Source of the DNA: Euonymus europaeus
Taxonomy: Eukaryota; Streptophyta; Magnoliopsida; Celastrales; Celastraceae
NCBI GenBank assembly: GCA_963580455.1
Contig: OY756962.1
Span: 19,548,001 to 19,612,000, forward strand
DNA length: 64,000 bases
Direction: 5' to 3'
Positions 1 to 10,300 of this stretch are shown in pieces (within the stretch, counting starts at the first letter, position 1; every line of letters starts with the position of its first letter). Under the pieces are notes generated by a model, which searched no databases, was not told where the DNA came from, and was given only the letters and a program-made list of their open reading frames with translations. Made by a program: the position numbers and the translations under genes.

Positions 1-2
1 TT

Positions 3-322
3 ATATCGGAGGCCGAAGATGATGATGGAGATGATGACTTCGAGTCCGATGAGGAAAGAGATGTGCCCTTAGTTGAGTGTTCTTCACATTTATCCTTCTA
101 ACTTTCACTCCACTGCCCAGAAAAATGTTATTTAAGATGCGTTGGAAAGCTAAGAGGAAGGGCTACAACTATTATGTTTCACACTTTCTCAAATTCTAGC
201 ATTAGAACATTGTAAAATGGTCATCTTTGCAGACCATACAAGCTGGACAGATTATGCAGCAGCAGCATAAGGGTATTGTTGGAATGTCAACGTCATCAAA
301 GAGGGTATTTGAGACAAATTAA
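3..322 (+). CDS. possible last exons of an unidentified gene entering from the left
   Basis: Reading from base 3 gives a 33-residue open stretch rich in Asp/Glu (EDDDGDDDFESDEERD), with a stop at 100-102. A second open stretch follows a good acceptor (TTTGCAG) at 233 and reads QAGQIMQQQHKGIVG before a stop at 320-322. Together they resemble the acidic tail of a nuclear protein, but I recognise no domain and cannot join the two stretches with a convincing donor. An overlapping Lys-rich frame at 276-491 is an alternative end. The call rests on composition and one acceptor only. Confidence 0.2.
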
Positions 323-839
323 AAAGAGGAATCAGGGAGGTCTCTTAGGAGAGAATATTAGGGCAAAAACGTACATAGGAGAGGACACAAAAAAAAAGGA
401 GGCAGCAGCAGCACAAACAGAAAAAGGGAAAAAAATCGCTGGAACAAAGAAGAAGGCAATTGAGAGATTTGGATCACTCTTACATTCATAGATGGGTTGT
501 AATTATTTTCTTTGCTTTGGTTCTATGTTTGACGTCATGAACTAATTCTTCTTGCTAGAGCTTTCATGAGCTTTTAAAGAAGAAGGCATTCTTTCTTCTA
601 AAATTCTCATGATGGCTTATTCAACCGAAACGACCATACGCACAAGTCATAAATGACTCAAACTAACTACTCAAAGTACGAAATAATTAAAATACTCACT
701 AAAACGAAATATGACCTACTAAACCTCCGTTTTTGCTTAAAATGACTGAAAACACTCTTAAACTAACTCATGTATAACAAAAGTAGCACGAATAACTCTA
801 TAAATAATGGAGTTATCAGTGCCTAGGGAAGTAATGTGT
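323..839. other. no supported gene; possible 3' flank
   Basis: AT-rich sequence with purine-rich tracts near 370-460. It contains the Lys-rich open frame 276-491, which could be a tail exon or chance. Nothing else can be supported. Confidence 0.3.
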
Positions 840-1499
840 AAATTTTAGAAAAAAGACAGATTCTCTCTTAGTTATATTACTATGGACAAAAATATGTAAG
901 GAGCCGTAATTAGTGTTAGAATTAATTGGGAAATTACATAAGAGTTTCCCATCACAAAAGGTTTGCACCAGGGTAAGCACTAAGCTCGTTCCTATTGGTT
1001 ATACTAATAGATAAACTCACACGGCATATCCAATGTGAGGTACTTGGTGCATGTTATTTGTGGATGATATAACTCTAGATGATGAGACAACACTGACAGT
1101 TGACTAAAACAAAATCTATGAAATGTAAAGTTGCTACACATACAAGGGAACAAATAAACAATCAAATTAGGTGGGAAAAAAGTAACAAAAAGTAATATTT
1201 TTAAATATATGGGATCAATTTTCAAAATGACGGAGATATTAGTGAAAATGTAGTTAATAGAATGAAAAAACAGATAGATGAAGCAGAGGGGTGCATTCAG
1301 GACTTTATGAGCCGAAGGATTCCTTTAGGGTTAAAGAAAAAATTCCATAGATCATTTGTACGACCCGTGATAATGTATGGTTCTCAATGTCGGACTGCTA
1401 AGAGACGAGATATCCAAAAAAATGCATGTAAAATAAAAGTAAGTGTTTTGTTGGATATGTGGTCACCCGATAAAACATAGGATAAGAAATGAGATTATT
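840..1499 (+). mobile_element. LINE (L1-like) reverse transcriptase remnant, upstream part
   Basis: Frames broken by stops and small shifts still spell a plant LINE reverse transcriptase. FPITKGLHQG appears near 950. A degraded LTRHIQ segment follows, then the active-site region read as MLFVDDITLDDET near 1050-1090 (the usual F-A-D-D motif is F-V-D-D here). YMGSIF and IMYGSQC lie near 1205-1385, and W-I-C-G-H with RIRNEII at 1455-1499. The order matches the 3' half of plant L1 ORF2. The sequence is cut at 1499 by an LTR retrotransposon and resumes at 6654. It is a 5'-truncated, non-coding relic. Confidence 0.75.
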
Positions 1500-1720
1500 T
1501 GATGCAGGAGCATCTTATGTCTCTTTTATGTTTAAGTTGGGCTTTTGTTTGTGTTGGGTTGGGCCTGTTGTATCTGTTGTTGTAGCCCATCAGTGTTACT
1601 TTTCTTTGTGTTCTGCTGTCTGCTGGAGTAGTTGCGAATGAATGACAATTATGACTGTTTTCAGAAAGAACTTCTGCTAGGGTTCTTTTGCGGGCACTGT
1701 ATTGTTCATACGCTGCATCA
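1500..1720 (+). repeat. 5' LTR (221 bp) of the intact chromovirus
   Basis: Direct copy of 6428-6648 with TG..CA ends. It should hold the promoter and transcription start, but I see no canonical TATA box. Confidence 0.95.
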
Positions 1721-1723
1721 GAT

Positions 1724-1735
1724 TGGTATCAGAGC
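1724..1735 (+). promoter_or_regulatory. primer-binding site, initiator tRNA-Met
   Basis: TGGTATCAGAGC, three bases after the 5' LTR end, complementary to the 3' end of plant initiator tRNA-Met. It primes minus-strand DNA synthesis. Confidence 0.93.
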
Positions 1736-1747
1736 CGAGCCTTTTTG

Positions 1748-4700
1748 ATGGCTGGTCGTGCGCGAGGTCGGGGACGTGGTGCGACTCATCTGCGCGATGA
1801 CAATGCCGATCTTCGACGGATGGTTGACGAGCTGTCACGAGCAGTGCAGGAACTCCAACGCCGTGATCCGAGATTGCCTCAACTGGAAATGCCAGCAGGT
1901 CCTTCGGAGACTCCAGGACTCCCGGAAGGGTTCGTGGATGATGATTCCACAAGTTCTGATGACGCTCCGTTTCCTCCACATCGTCCCCATCGTACTGACT
2001 CTGTTGATCGTGTTTTTGCTCCCGATCTTACTGGAATATCCACACCTACTTTAGAGGATCGTTTGGCTCGCGCACTTGATTTGAATGGTGGTGGAGTGCG
2101 CATCGAAGTTCCAGATTTTGCTGGTCTGCTTCATGCCGATGATTATCTCGACTGGGAGGCTACTTTAGAAACTTATTTTGAATGGAAACCTATGGCCGAA
2201 GGGCGGAAAGTTTTGTTTGTCAAGCTTAAATTGAAAGGTGCTGCTTTACAGTGGTGGAAGAGAACTGAAGAGCAGAGACTGCGCCAGGGTAAGGCCAAGA
2301 TCGCTACTTGGGACCACATGAAAATGAAACTCCGTAAACAATTCTTTCCTCCTGATTATGCTATGGAGCAATACGAGCGGTATAATCGCTTGTCGCAGGG
2401 TTTGCAATCTGTCGAAGATTACACTACCGCTTTTAATAGCCTTACTGTTCGAGTCCGTCTCTCTGAGTCTGAAGAGCAGCTCACCTCTCGCTATTTGATG
2501 GGACTCAACCAGGCTATCCGTGACGAAATGGGAGTGGTCCGTTTGTTTACTCTAGCCGATGCCTATTATTATGCTCTCAAGTCTCAGGAGCGCGTTCGTA
2601 AATATGGGGTGCGACGCCTTCCTCTTCGCACTGGAGAGAAAAATAAGGTGGGCCAGTCTACTACTCCTTTTGACCGGACTTCCATTGTGCAGGGAAGAGG
2701 TTCGCAGGGGCAGTCTTATAGTAAAACTCCTGTTTTCAAACCTGAATTTAGTCCCAGCTCTAGCTCCAATCAGTCTCGACCAGCTGGACCTTCCCAATTA
2801 CGTTGTTATGCTTGTGGAGAGTGGGGGCATACCTCATTTGCGTGTCCACAGAAGCGAGTGCACTTTACAGACCATGAGCAGTATGAAACTGATGACCTGC
2901 CACCGAAATTTGATGATTATGGGGATGCAGACGAAGAAGTGAATGTATATCCAGTAGAAGGTGATTTATTAGTTGTGCATCGAGTATTGACCAGTCCGCG
3001 CATGGCAGGGGAAGAAGATTGGCGACGACGGGCTGTGTTTAAGACTAGAGTTTTGTGTTGCGGCAAGGTTTGTAATGTAATTCTGGATGGAGGTAGTGTC
3101 GAAAATGTGATTTCGAAGGAGGCTGTCGATAAACTTAATCTAGTAACCATGGCGCATCCTTGTCCATATAAAATTGCTTGGTTGAATAAAGGGGTTGAGC
3201 TTCCTGTGACGCGTTGTTGTGTGGTGCAGTTTTCGTTTGATAATCATATTGATAGTGAAGCCCAATGTGATGTGGTTCCAATGGATGTCTGCCATATTTT
3301 GTTGGGAAGGCCCTGGCTTTATGATCAGGATATGCGTCATGAGACGCGAGCTAACACTTATTCTTTTAAAACAGGGAATAAGTTGGTCACCCTTCATCCT
3401 CTAAAAGAAACCCACCCTAATGGTCCTTCTACTGACCGGGTATTAGGGCTTATTACTGCTAAGGAGTTTGAGGTTGAATGTCAGTCATCTGGAATTTGTT
3501 TTGCCTTGCTGGGTAGGTCCAGTGTCCCAACCCAGGCTGAGAAGTTTGTGAATTTTCCTGCTGATTTGCAGCAGCTACTGGGTGAATTTCAGTTGTTGCT
3601 TGGTGATGAACTACCTAATGGGTTGCCCCCTTCGAGGGCCATTCAGCATGCTATTGATCTGGTTCCAGGCGCTCAATTGCCTAACTTGCCTGCCTATCGG
3701 ATGCCACCACATCAGCGGCAGGAAATGAAAAAACAGATTGAAGGTTTGATTGATAAAGGTTTGATTCGTGAAAGTAAAAGTCCTTGTGCGGTACCAGCAT
3801 TATTAACTCCAAAAAAGGATGGAACTTGGCGGTTGTGTATTGATAGCAGGGCCATTAACCGAATTACCATCAAGTATCGTTTTCCCATTCCTTGTTTTGA
3901 TGCAATGCGGGATTTGTTGGTGGGGGCCAGATTTTTTAGTAAAATTGACCTACGCAGTGGGTATCATCAAGTTCGTTTGCGTGATGGTGATGAGTGGAAA
4001 ACAGCCTTTAAGACACCGGATGGGTTATATGAATGGCTTGTCATGCCATTTGGTCTCTCAAATGCGCCAAGCACATTCATGAGGGTAATGACTGATATTC
4101 TTAAGCCTTTTATTGGTTATTGCGTTGTTGTATATTTTGATGACATCTTAGTTTATAGTGGCAATCGAAGTGACCATTTAATTCATTTACGGAGTGTGTT
4201 GGAAGTGCTGAACCAGGAGAAACTTTTTATCAACTTCAAGAAATGTTCTTTCCTTTGTGAGGAAGTGGTCTTTTTGGGCTTCATTGTTTCTGGTCAGGGC
4301 CTCCATCCTGACCCTGCTAAGGTGCAAGCTGTGAAGAATTGGCCAATTCCTCAGTCATTGGGGGATATCCGAAGCTTTCATGGCCTGGCGTCGTTTTATC
4401 GACGATTTATCAAAGGGTTCAGCACTATTATGCATCCAATTACAGAATGCTTGAAAGTTTCTCACTTTCAGTGGCCTCGAGCAGCCAATAAAGCTTTTGA
4501 ACTTATCAAACAGCTTTTAACAGAGGCTCCCCTTCTTGTCTTACCTGATTTCGACAAGCTTTTTGTGGTGGAATGTGATGCGTCTCATGTGGGAATAGGA
4601 GCTGTTTTGAGTCAAGAGGGAAGGCCGGTGGAGTATTTCAGTGAGAAGCTTAATGAAGCCAAGCGGCGCTATTCTACTTATGATCTGGAGTTCTATGCTT

Positions 4701-6430
4701 TGGTGCGAGCTGTGAACCACTGGGAGCATTACTTGGCCTATAAGGAGTTTGTAGTCTATTCTGATCATCAAGCTTTAAGGTACTTGAATTCTCAAACCAA
4801 ACTCAGTCCTCGGCATATTAAATGGAGTTCTTATTTGCAGGAGTTTACTTTCTCTCTGAAGCATAAATCGGGAGAATTAAATAAAATAGCGGATGCTTTG
4901 AGTCGCAGAGCCTTGTTGTTAGCCATGTTGCAGACTCAAGTAGTGGGTTTTGAACAAATTCCAACACAATATGTCACAGATGAGTTCTTTGGTCCCATTG
5001 TTGCTAATCTGGCTGAAGCCAATCATGGTAGTATGCTACCTTTTCGACTCCAGGAGGGGTTCCTTTTCAAAGGGAATCAATTATGTATTCCTAATAGTTC
5101 TTTGAGAGAGCAAATTGTTCGTGAATTGCACGGGAATGGTCTAGGGGGGCATTTTGGCCGAGACAAGACTCTAGCCATGGTGGAAGACCGTTACTTTTGG
5201 CCGCAACTGCGCAATGATGTGGAAAGAATTGTTAAGAGGTGTAGGAAATGTCAACTTGGTAAGGGAGGATCACATAATGCTGGGTTATATACTCCTTTAC
5301 CCCTTCCAGAAGCTCCCTGGATTCATATTAGTATGGATTTCGTGTTGGGTCTTCCAAAGACTTCGAAGGGTTATGATTCTGTCTTTGTGGTGGTTGACCG
5401 ATTTTCAAAGATGGCACATTTTATTCCTTGTTCCAAGACTGCTGATGCTTCGTTTATTGCTGAAATATTTTTCAAAGAAGTTGTGCGATTACATGGACTT
5501 CCTTCCTCTATTGTGTCTGACAGGGATGTGAAGTTTATGGGTCATTTTTGGAGGTCCTTATGGCGGCGATTGGGAACTGAATTGAAATTCTCTAGCGCTT
5601 ATCACCCGCAAACTGACGGGCAAACAGAAGCTGTAAATCGTAGCTTGGGCAACTTGTTGAGGTGCTTAGTAGGGAAATACGTCAAGTCTTGGGACATGAT
5701 TATTCCTCAGGCGGAATTTGCTTATAATAATTCAGTTAATAGGACTATCAGGAAAACCCCTTTTGAAGCCGCTTATGGGATCAAACCTCAGACAGTTGTG
5801 GATCTAGTTTCTCTGCCTGCTGGTTCGCATATTAGTGATCAAGGAGAAGACTTTGCCGAGCATGTGAGACAAGTCCATGGTGAAGTAATGCAGGCTATTC
5901 AGAATAATAACAGCAAGTATGCCGCTGCAGCCAATGTTCATAGAAGACAGTTTGAGTTTGCAGAAGGGGATTCTGTGTTAGTGCATCTTAGGAAGGAGAG
6001 ATTTCCTAAAGGTACTTATAGCAAGCTAAGTCCCAAGAAGTTTGGGCCTTGTAAGATCTTAAAGAAAATCAGCTCCAATGCCTATATTCTTGACCTTCCA
6101 TCGGATCTACGCATCAGTCCTATTTTTAATGTAGCAGACTTATATCCTTTTGATGGTTTTACTGATGAAGCAGCTGTGAGTGATTTTCAGAAAATGCCAG
6201 TTGTACCTGCTACTGAAATTGTGGAAGATATCTTGGATGTTAAAGATGCAGTATCCAGGCGTGGGAAGTCTTATCGTCGGTTTTTGGTCAAATGGTTGGG
6301 CAAGCCTGCTGGAGAAAGTACATGGATCGCTGAAGAAGAGTTGCAACGCAAAGATCCTGAAATTTATGAAGAATATCAGAAAGTTTTTCATGATGGCGAG
6401 TCCACAGTTTTTGTTAGCAGGGGGGGTTGA
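1748..6430 (+). CDS. Gag-Pol polyprotein with chromodomain, 1560 residues, uninterrupted
   Basis: Encodes all retrotransposition functions in one frame. The start is the ATG at 1748 (MAGRARGRGRG), the first after the primer site; the frame is open further upstream but without ATG. Domains by residue: basic/coiled N-terminus 1-60; Gag about 120-285; CCHC knuckle C353, C356, H361, C366; aspartic protease with D447 in a DGGS motif; reverse transcriptase about 640-830 with YFDD at 796-799; RNase H about 935-1055 with D944, E981, D1006, D1049; integrase zinc site H1128, H1135, C1165, C1168; integrase triad D1197, D1258, E1294 (D,D-35-E spacing); GPY/F-like region about 1426-1452; chromodomain about 1487-1545 (FLVKWLGKPAGESTW). 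No frameshift or stop. The stop TGA is the first three bases of the 3' LTR. The chromodomain family is known to bind modified histone H3 and steer integration. Confidence 0.95.
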   Translation: MAGRARGRGRGATHLRDDNADLRRMVDELSRAVQELQRRDPRLPQLEMPAGPSETPGLPEGFVDDDSTSSDDAPFPPHRPHRTDSVDRVFAPDLTGISTPTLEDRLARALDLNGGGVRIEVPDFAGLLHADDYLDWEATLETYFEWKPMAEGRKVLFVKLKLKGAALQWWKRTEEQRLRQGKAKIATWDHMKMKLRKQFFPPDYAMEQYERYNRLSQGLQSVEDYTTAFNSLTVRVRLSESEEQLTSRYLMGLNQAIRDEMGVVRLFTLADAYYYALKSQERVRKYGVRRLPLRTGEKNKVGQSTTPFDRTSIVQGRGSQGQSYSKTPVFKPEFSPSSSSNQSRPAGPSQLRCYACGEWGHTSFACPQKRVHFTDHEQYETDDLPPKFDDYGDADEEVNVYPVEGDLLVVHRVLTSPRMAGEEDWRRRAVFKTRVLCCGKVCNVILDGGSVENVISKEAVDKLNLVTMAHPCPYKIAWLNKGVELPVTRCCVVQFSFDNHIDSEAQCDVVPMDVCHILLGRPWLYDQDMRHETRANTYSFKTGNKLVTLHPLKETHPNGPSTDRVLGLITAKEFEVECQSSGICFALLGRSSVPTQAEKFVNFPADLQQLLGEFQLLLGDELPNGLPPSRAIQHAIDLVPGAQLPNLPAYRMPPHQRQEMKKQIEGLIDKGLIRESKSPCAVPALLTPKKDGTWRLCIDSRAINRITIKYRFPIPCFDAMRDLLVGARFFSKIDLRSGYHQVRLRDGDEWKTAFKTPDGLYEWLVMPFGLSNAPSTFMRVMTDILKPFIGYCVVVYFDDILVYSGNRSDHLIHLRSVLEVLNQEKLFINFKKCSFLCEEVVFLGFIVSGQGLHPDPAKVQAVKNWPIPQSLGDIRSFHGLASFYRRFIKGFSTIMHPITECLKVSHFQWPRAANKAFELIKQLLTEAPLLVLPDFDKLFVVECDASHVGIGAVLSQEGRPVEYFSEKLNEAKRRYSTYDLEFYALVRAVNHWEHYLAYKEFVVYSDHQALRYLNSQTKLSPRHIKWSSYLQEFTFSLKHKSGELNKIADALSRRALLLAMLQTQVVGFEQIPTQYVTDEFFGPIVANLAEANHGSMLPFRLQEGFLFKGNQLCIPNSSLREQIVRELHGNGLGGHFGRDKTLAMVEDRYFWPQLRNDVERIVKRCRKCQLGKGGSHNAGLYTPLPLPEAPWIHISMDFVLGLPKTSKGYDSVFVVVDRFSKMAHFIPCSKTADASFIAEIFFKEVVRLHGLPSSIVSDRDVKFMGHFWRSLWRRLGTELKFSSAYHPQTDGQTEAVNRSLGNLLRCLVGKYVKSWDMIIPQAEFAYNNSVNRTIRKTPFEAAYGIKPQTVVDLVSLPAGSHISDQGEDFAEHVRQVHGEVMQAIQNNNSKYAAAANVHRRQFEFAEGDSVLVHLRKERFPKGTYSKLSPKKFGPCKILKKISSNAYILDLPSDLRISPIFNVADLYPFDGFTDEAAVSDFQKMPVVPATEIVEDILDVKDAVSRRGKSYRRFLVKWLGKPAGESTWIAEEELQRKDPEIYEEYQKVFHDGESTVFVSRGG
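6416..6427 (+). promoter_or_regulatory. polypurine tract
   Basis: A run of G (6420-6426) directly before the 3' LTR. It primes plus-strand synthesis and also encodes the last residues (SRGG) of Gag-Pol. Confidence 0.8.
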
Positions 6431-6648
6431 TGCAGGAGCATCTTATGTCTCTTTTATGTTTAAGTTGGGCTTTTGTTTGTGTTGGGTTGGGCCTGTTGTA
6501 TCTGTTGTTGTAGCCCATCAGTGTTACTTTTCTTTGTGTTCTGCTGTCTGCTGGAGTAGTTGCGAATGAATGACAATTATGACTGTTTTCAGAAAGAACT
6601 TCTGCTAGGGTTCTTTTGCGGGCACTGTATTGTTCATACGCTGCATCA
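6428..6648 (+). repeat. 3' LTR (221 bp) of the intact chromovirus
   Basis: Same sequence as 1500-1720 by eye. It is followed by the TTATT duplication at 6649-6653. Confidence 0.95.
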
Positions 6649-6653
6649 TTATT

Positions 6654-7000
6654 GATCTAAGGTAGTAGGAGCACCAATTGAAGATAAGCCATTAGAAACC
6701 ATTTAAAATTGTATGTGCCTGGTCAACACAGACAGCAATGCAGATGTGACGAGAATCGAGAGAATATTTACAAGAGAAAGTTCGAAGTTAATAGAAAGAC
6801 CTAAAAAGGCAGGCTTCAAATAGTAAGGAAGGATATGGATTCAATAAAAATTAATAAAAGTATTATCCTATATAGAAATGAATGGTGGAAACAAATACAC
6901 AGTGGATTCTCGTAAATTTTCTCACATATTCATATAGCTGATCCCAAACTTTTGGCATAAAGGCTCGGATGACAATGATAGCCATTGTTGGCTTTTTATA
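6654..7000 (+). mobile_element. LINE remnant, downstream part
   Basis: Continuation of the LINE interrupted at 1499. VGAPIEDK reads near 6665-6690, RPKKAGFK near 6800-6825, NEWWKQIH near 6878-6902, and IHIADPKLL near 6930-6957, which is the usual C-terminal end of plant L1 ORF2. The right edge near 7000 is approximate; no poly(A) tail is clear. Confidence 0.7.
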
Positions 7001-7116
7001 AATTATTAACTTCATGCTGAAGAGTTTCATCAAATGGAAGCCTCATGTAAATATATAAAATCCTATCTTCCAGTTAAAGTAAATGAAAAACCCTATGTCG
7101 AGGTCTATGAAGGGGA

Positions 7117-7280
7117 GATGCAGACACATCATTGCATTAATTTTTTCCATTATCTGAGCCTGTAATACCTATGAGATAGGGTGAAGCAACTTTACCACTA
7201 TGCAGACACATCATTGCATTAATTTTTTCCATCATCTGAACCTATAATACCTATGAGTTAGGGTGAAGCAACCTTACCAC
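7117..7280. repeat. 82-bp tandem duplication
   Basis: Two adjacent copies, 7117-7198 and 7199-7280, differing at about six positions. It lies downstream of the last recognised CSN3 exon. On the minus strand each copy carries a CAG acceptor-like site followed by ATRATGGAAAAAATTAATGC, weakly resembling the start of the missing CSN3 terminal exon, but exon 9's phase gives an immediate stop in both copies. Confidence 0.85.
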
Positions 7281-7389
7281 TACCTTATGGAAGTTTGCAC
7301 TTTCTATCCACCAGTTAATAACTGCAAAGATGTGATATATCCTTTCTCCCACACATGCATCTAACAACAAGTCATTTTGAATAGCATAC

Positions 7390-10300
7390 CTCTGTATTGA
7401 AGAGTCAATATGCTCTATCATCTCACAAGTCTTGTATTGTTCAGGATCCTCAAGGAATCTAACCATTCCATCCTTCTGATTGATTGTTGCATAAATCTCC
7501 CCATTTTGGATCTGAAGTTTGGCATCAAAATGTTAAGAAAATGGATAAATAATTCAACATTGCAATACTAACAGTAGAATATAGGAAACGAGCGGTCTTA
7601 AAGTACCATTTGAAGCACATGAATTTCTGCCTCCTTGGAGCTATTGAGTTGCACTGTATTGGCTATGTCTTGGAGGGACAGAGTCAAATATGTCTGGGTC
7701 AACCTCTGGATATTTCGCTTGTACATAGACGATACAACCTGCTTCACTAGTCCAAGATTGTTGTCCTGGGGAACAAAGTACAAAGCATCTTTTAGTGCCA
7801 GAGGAATAATGTCAAGTGCATAGGATGACTGAGGTCAAAACAATGAAGTAAAGCATATGATAGAAAACTCACACTTTCAAACTTCTCTTTGTTAGTCTGA
7901 ACAAATGTCTCCAATTCTGAAATTTTGCCACTGCTATAACTGGTTGCCAATTCAACGTAAGGCTGCCAAAAAGAAGAAAGAAATGAACCGAAGAAAAGAG
8001 AAAGAAGAAAAATATAAATCCACTTGCCTAAATTCTAGATACCATCAATAATTGGTGCCTCCTTCATGCAAAGACAAATAAAATAATAAATACTTCTTTT
8101 CAGCCAATAACACAGTCAGAGCTCCAAATTTATTTCCTTCTTTGCACTTTTAAGTCAAAAGCCACAAAATCGATAGCAATAGAACAAGACCAGAATTTTG
8201 TTTAAATCAGTGGAACAAGAGAGTGGTACTGGATAATATTAAAAAAAAAAGAAATTAACTATTTCCCAGCCTACAAACATGCGTACCCATTAAAATAGCT
8301 CTCGATATTCCGTAACTAATAACTTTTGGTATCGGAATGATTTTCAACCCACGCAGGTTGAATTTATAGCAGAACTTCCCATTGTCTTGCTGTTTACACA
8401 ATAGAACATGCATAAATGTTTTTAGTTTATAATAGGAAAAATAGATACAAAGATATTCTTGCTAGTGCCCCCACTCCGGCAGTAGAATAATGAAACCCAA
8501 TATCAAGAAAACCTAATACATAGTCTCAAGGAGAGCCCTGTAAGATTCTCTGACGTGGCATGATAAACTGAAACTAATAACTAGAGAAAAATGCCCAAAA
8601 TATTACTACAATAGACAGCACAAAATTGCATAATTGTCAATCAAAAAGAAAAAAATTAATGCGTAATTGGTAATTTAATGATGACCAATTATTTTTAAAA
8701 ATGGAACTAAATAAACAACCACGAGTCAAAGTAATTTTCCCAAAACTTACATTGCGCTTGCCTTGATTTCAAAATTACCTGACAAAAGTTCTTTAGATTC
8801 CTCAGAGCTACTGGAGAAGAATACTTAGGAAGACTGGTAGAAAACTGCCACCAAGGGCATCAACCCATCAGATAATGTGGCAAAAAAGTAGTGACAGAAA
8901 GCACAAAATATTAACTAAACAAATTACAGTTTTTTTTTTTTTGCACCATGACCAGATTTATAATTAGGATTAGTCCACGAAACCAATTGCATCTAATCAC
9001 ATTGAAGCAACTCAATTTCAAGCTAAAATTTTTTAACAATGAATTATTTACACATACCCTTCTAGAAATTAACATTCAAAATAATTTTGAACAGAGGAAT
9101 GGCAGGGAAAAAGTATACCTGTCCATGAAGAATGAGGGAAATCAATACGTATTTCTTGTATGCTTCAACTGCTATAGCATTTATAGAAGACATAGGAGCA
9201 GTTACAGCCTGAAAAGTAAGCAATAAGCAATTAGGATTTCTTAAGAAAATAAAAATCATAATGATGTAAATGCATCATCAACAGAGTAGTAGCGGGAGTA
9301 CGGGAGTAAAAAGATGACATACATTGTGTAGAAGTTCCAATGCCTTCTTATAACACTTCTGTCCAATGCATATCATTCCCCTGTCAGTGACATATGGCTG
9401 ATACATAATTAGTCAAGAATCCATATGACACAAACCATTAGCACTCGACAATTAAGCATTAGATACCCTTGAAGATATAATTAAATAAAATATCAGCCTT
9501 TCAAGATAATATGCTTGATTCACTGTGTGTGTAGGTTTTCATCTTTTAACCTACTTTCCATTTATTATTAGTTTTTTTTGGATGGAGAGTGGGAACAGAA
9601 ACAGAATTCATTGTCAATTTATCAAAGATAACTCTGTTGTCTCTTTCTTAGTAAGAAATCCAAAAAAAATAACGGAATGTGAAGAAGCATTTTTTTTCCC
9701 CATTTTCCATTAAGATAGCCTAGCCGCATAGCCATTCGAATTAAAAAAGAGTAAAAGGCTGTACCACAAATAATAACCAAAAAAACTCCATATGCTGCAC
9801 TTTTTCAAGGAATACAAAACTCTAGGTCTTGAGCTTCTCAGGGTTAGGCTTCTGGATTTTATACACAACACAGGCATTTGAATACCCACTAAGAACATCA
9901 AATACCAGCTTCTGAGCTGCCATACAGCCTAACCTTTAACCCATATCATAATAGCTAAAATATGTTCTAGAGAAATGTTTATTATACTAGATTCCTCATG
10001 GTTCTAAACTACGCTAAAAGTCAAAACTCAATCCAGTCAAAACTTCCTAGTTCTCTTCAAAACCCATACCCAAAGCTTCTTTGTCTTTATAAGTATGCTA
10101 ATGGTGGTCACCACTGTATCCCAGAACAATGAGATAATTAGATGGACAACTCATCACTTAAATCGTTAAAAGAAGTTTTAATTGAAACTATAAATTCATA
10201 TAGAGCCGAAAAAATTCGAATAAACAGAATTCAATGACAATTGAAATCGGCGAAGTTCCAAAGACTAATCATCTGACCAACAAGGGAAGCAAAGAGTGTC

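Larger units (their letters stand above)
1500..6648 (+). mobile_element. intact, very young Ty3/Gypsy chromovirus (Reina-like)
   Basis: Complete 5149-bp element: 221-bp LTRs at 1500-1720 and 6428-6648, primer-binding site, one long Gag-Pol ORF, polypurine tract, and a perfect 5-bp target-site duplication TTATT (1495-1499 and 6649-6653). By eye the LTRs show no difference, which implies a very recent insertion. LTRs begin TGATGCAGG and end GCTGCATCA, keeping the TG..CA termini. Small size, short LTRs, initiator tRNA-Met primer site and a C-terminal chromodomain fit the Reina branch of plant chromoviruses; this clade name is inferred. The element sits inside a decayed LINE, in the same orientation. 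Confidence 0.95.

Noticed and set aside
1724..1735. Possible tRNA genes at TGGTATCAGAGC sites (also 42586 and 38438)
   Set aside because: Only the 12-base tRNA-complementary primer sites are present, no cloverleaf.
1758..6391. Many open frames on both strands across 1758-6391
   Set aside because: All are shadows of the intact Gag-Pol frame.
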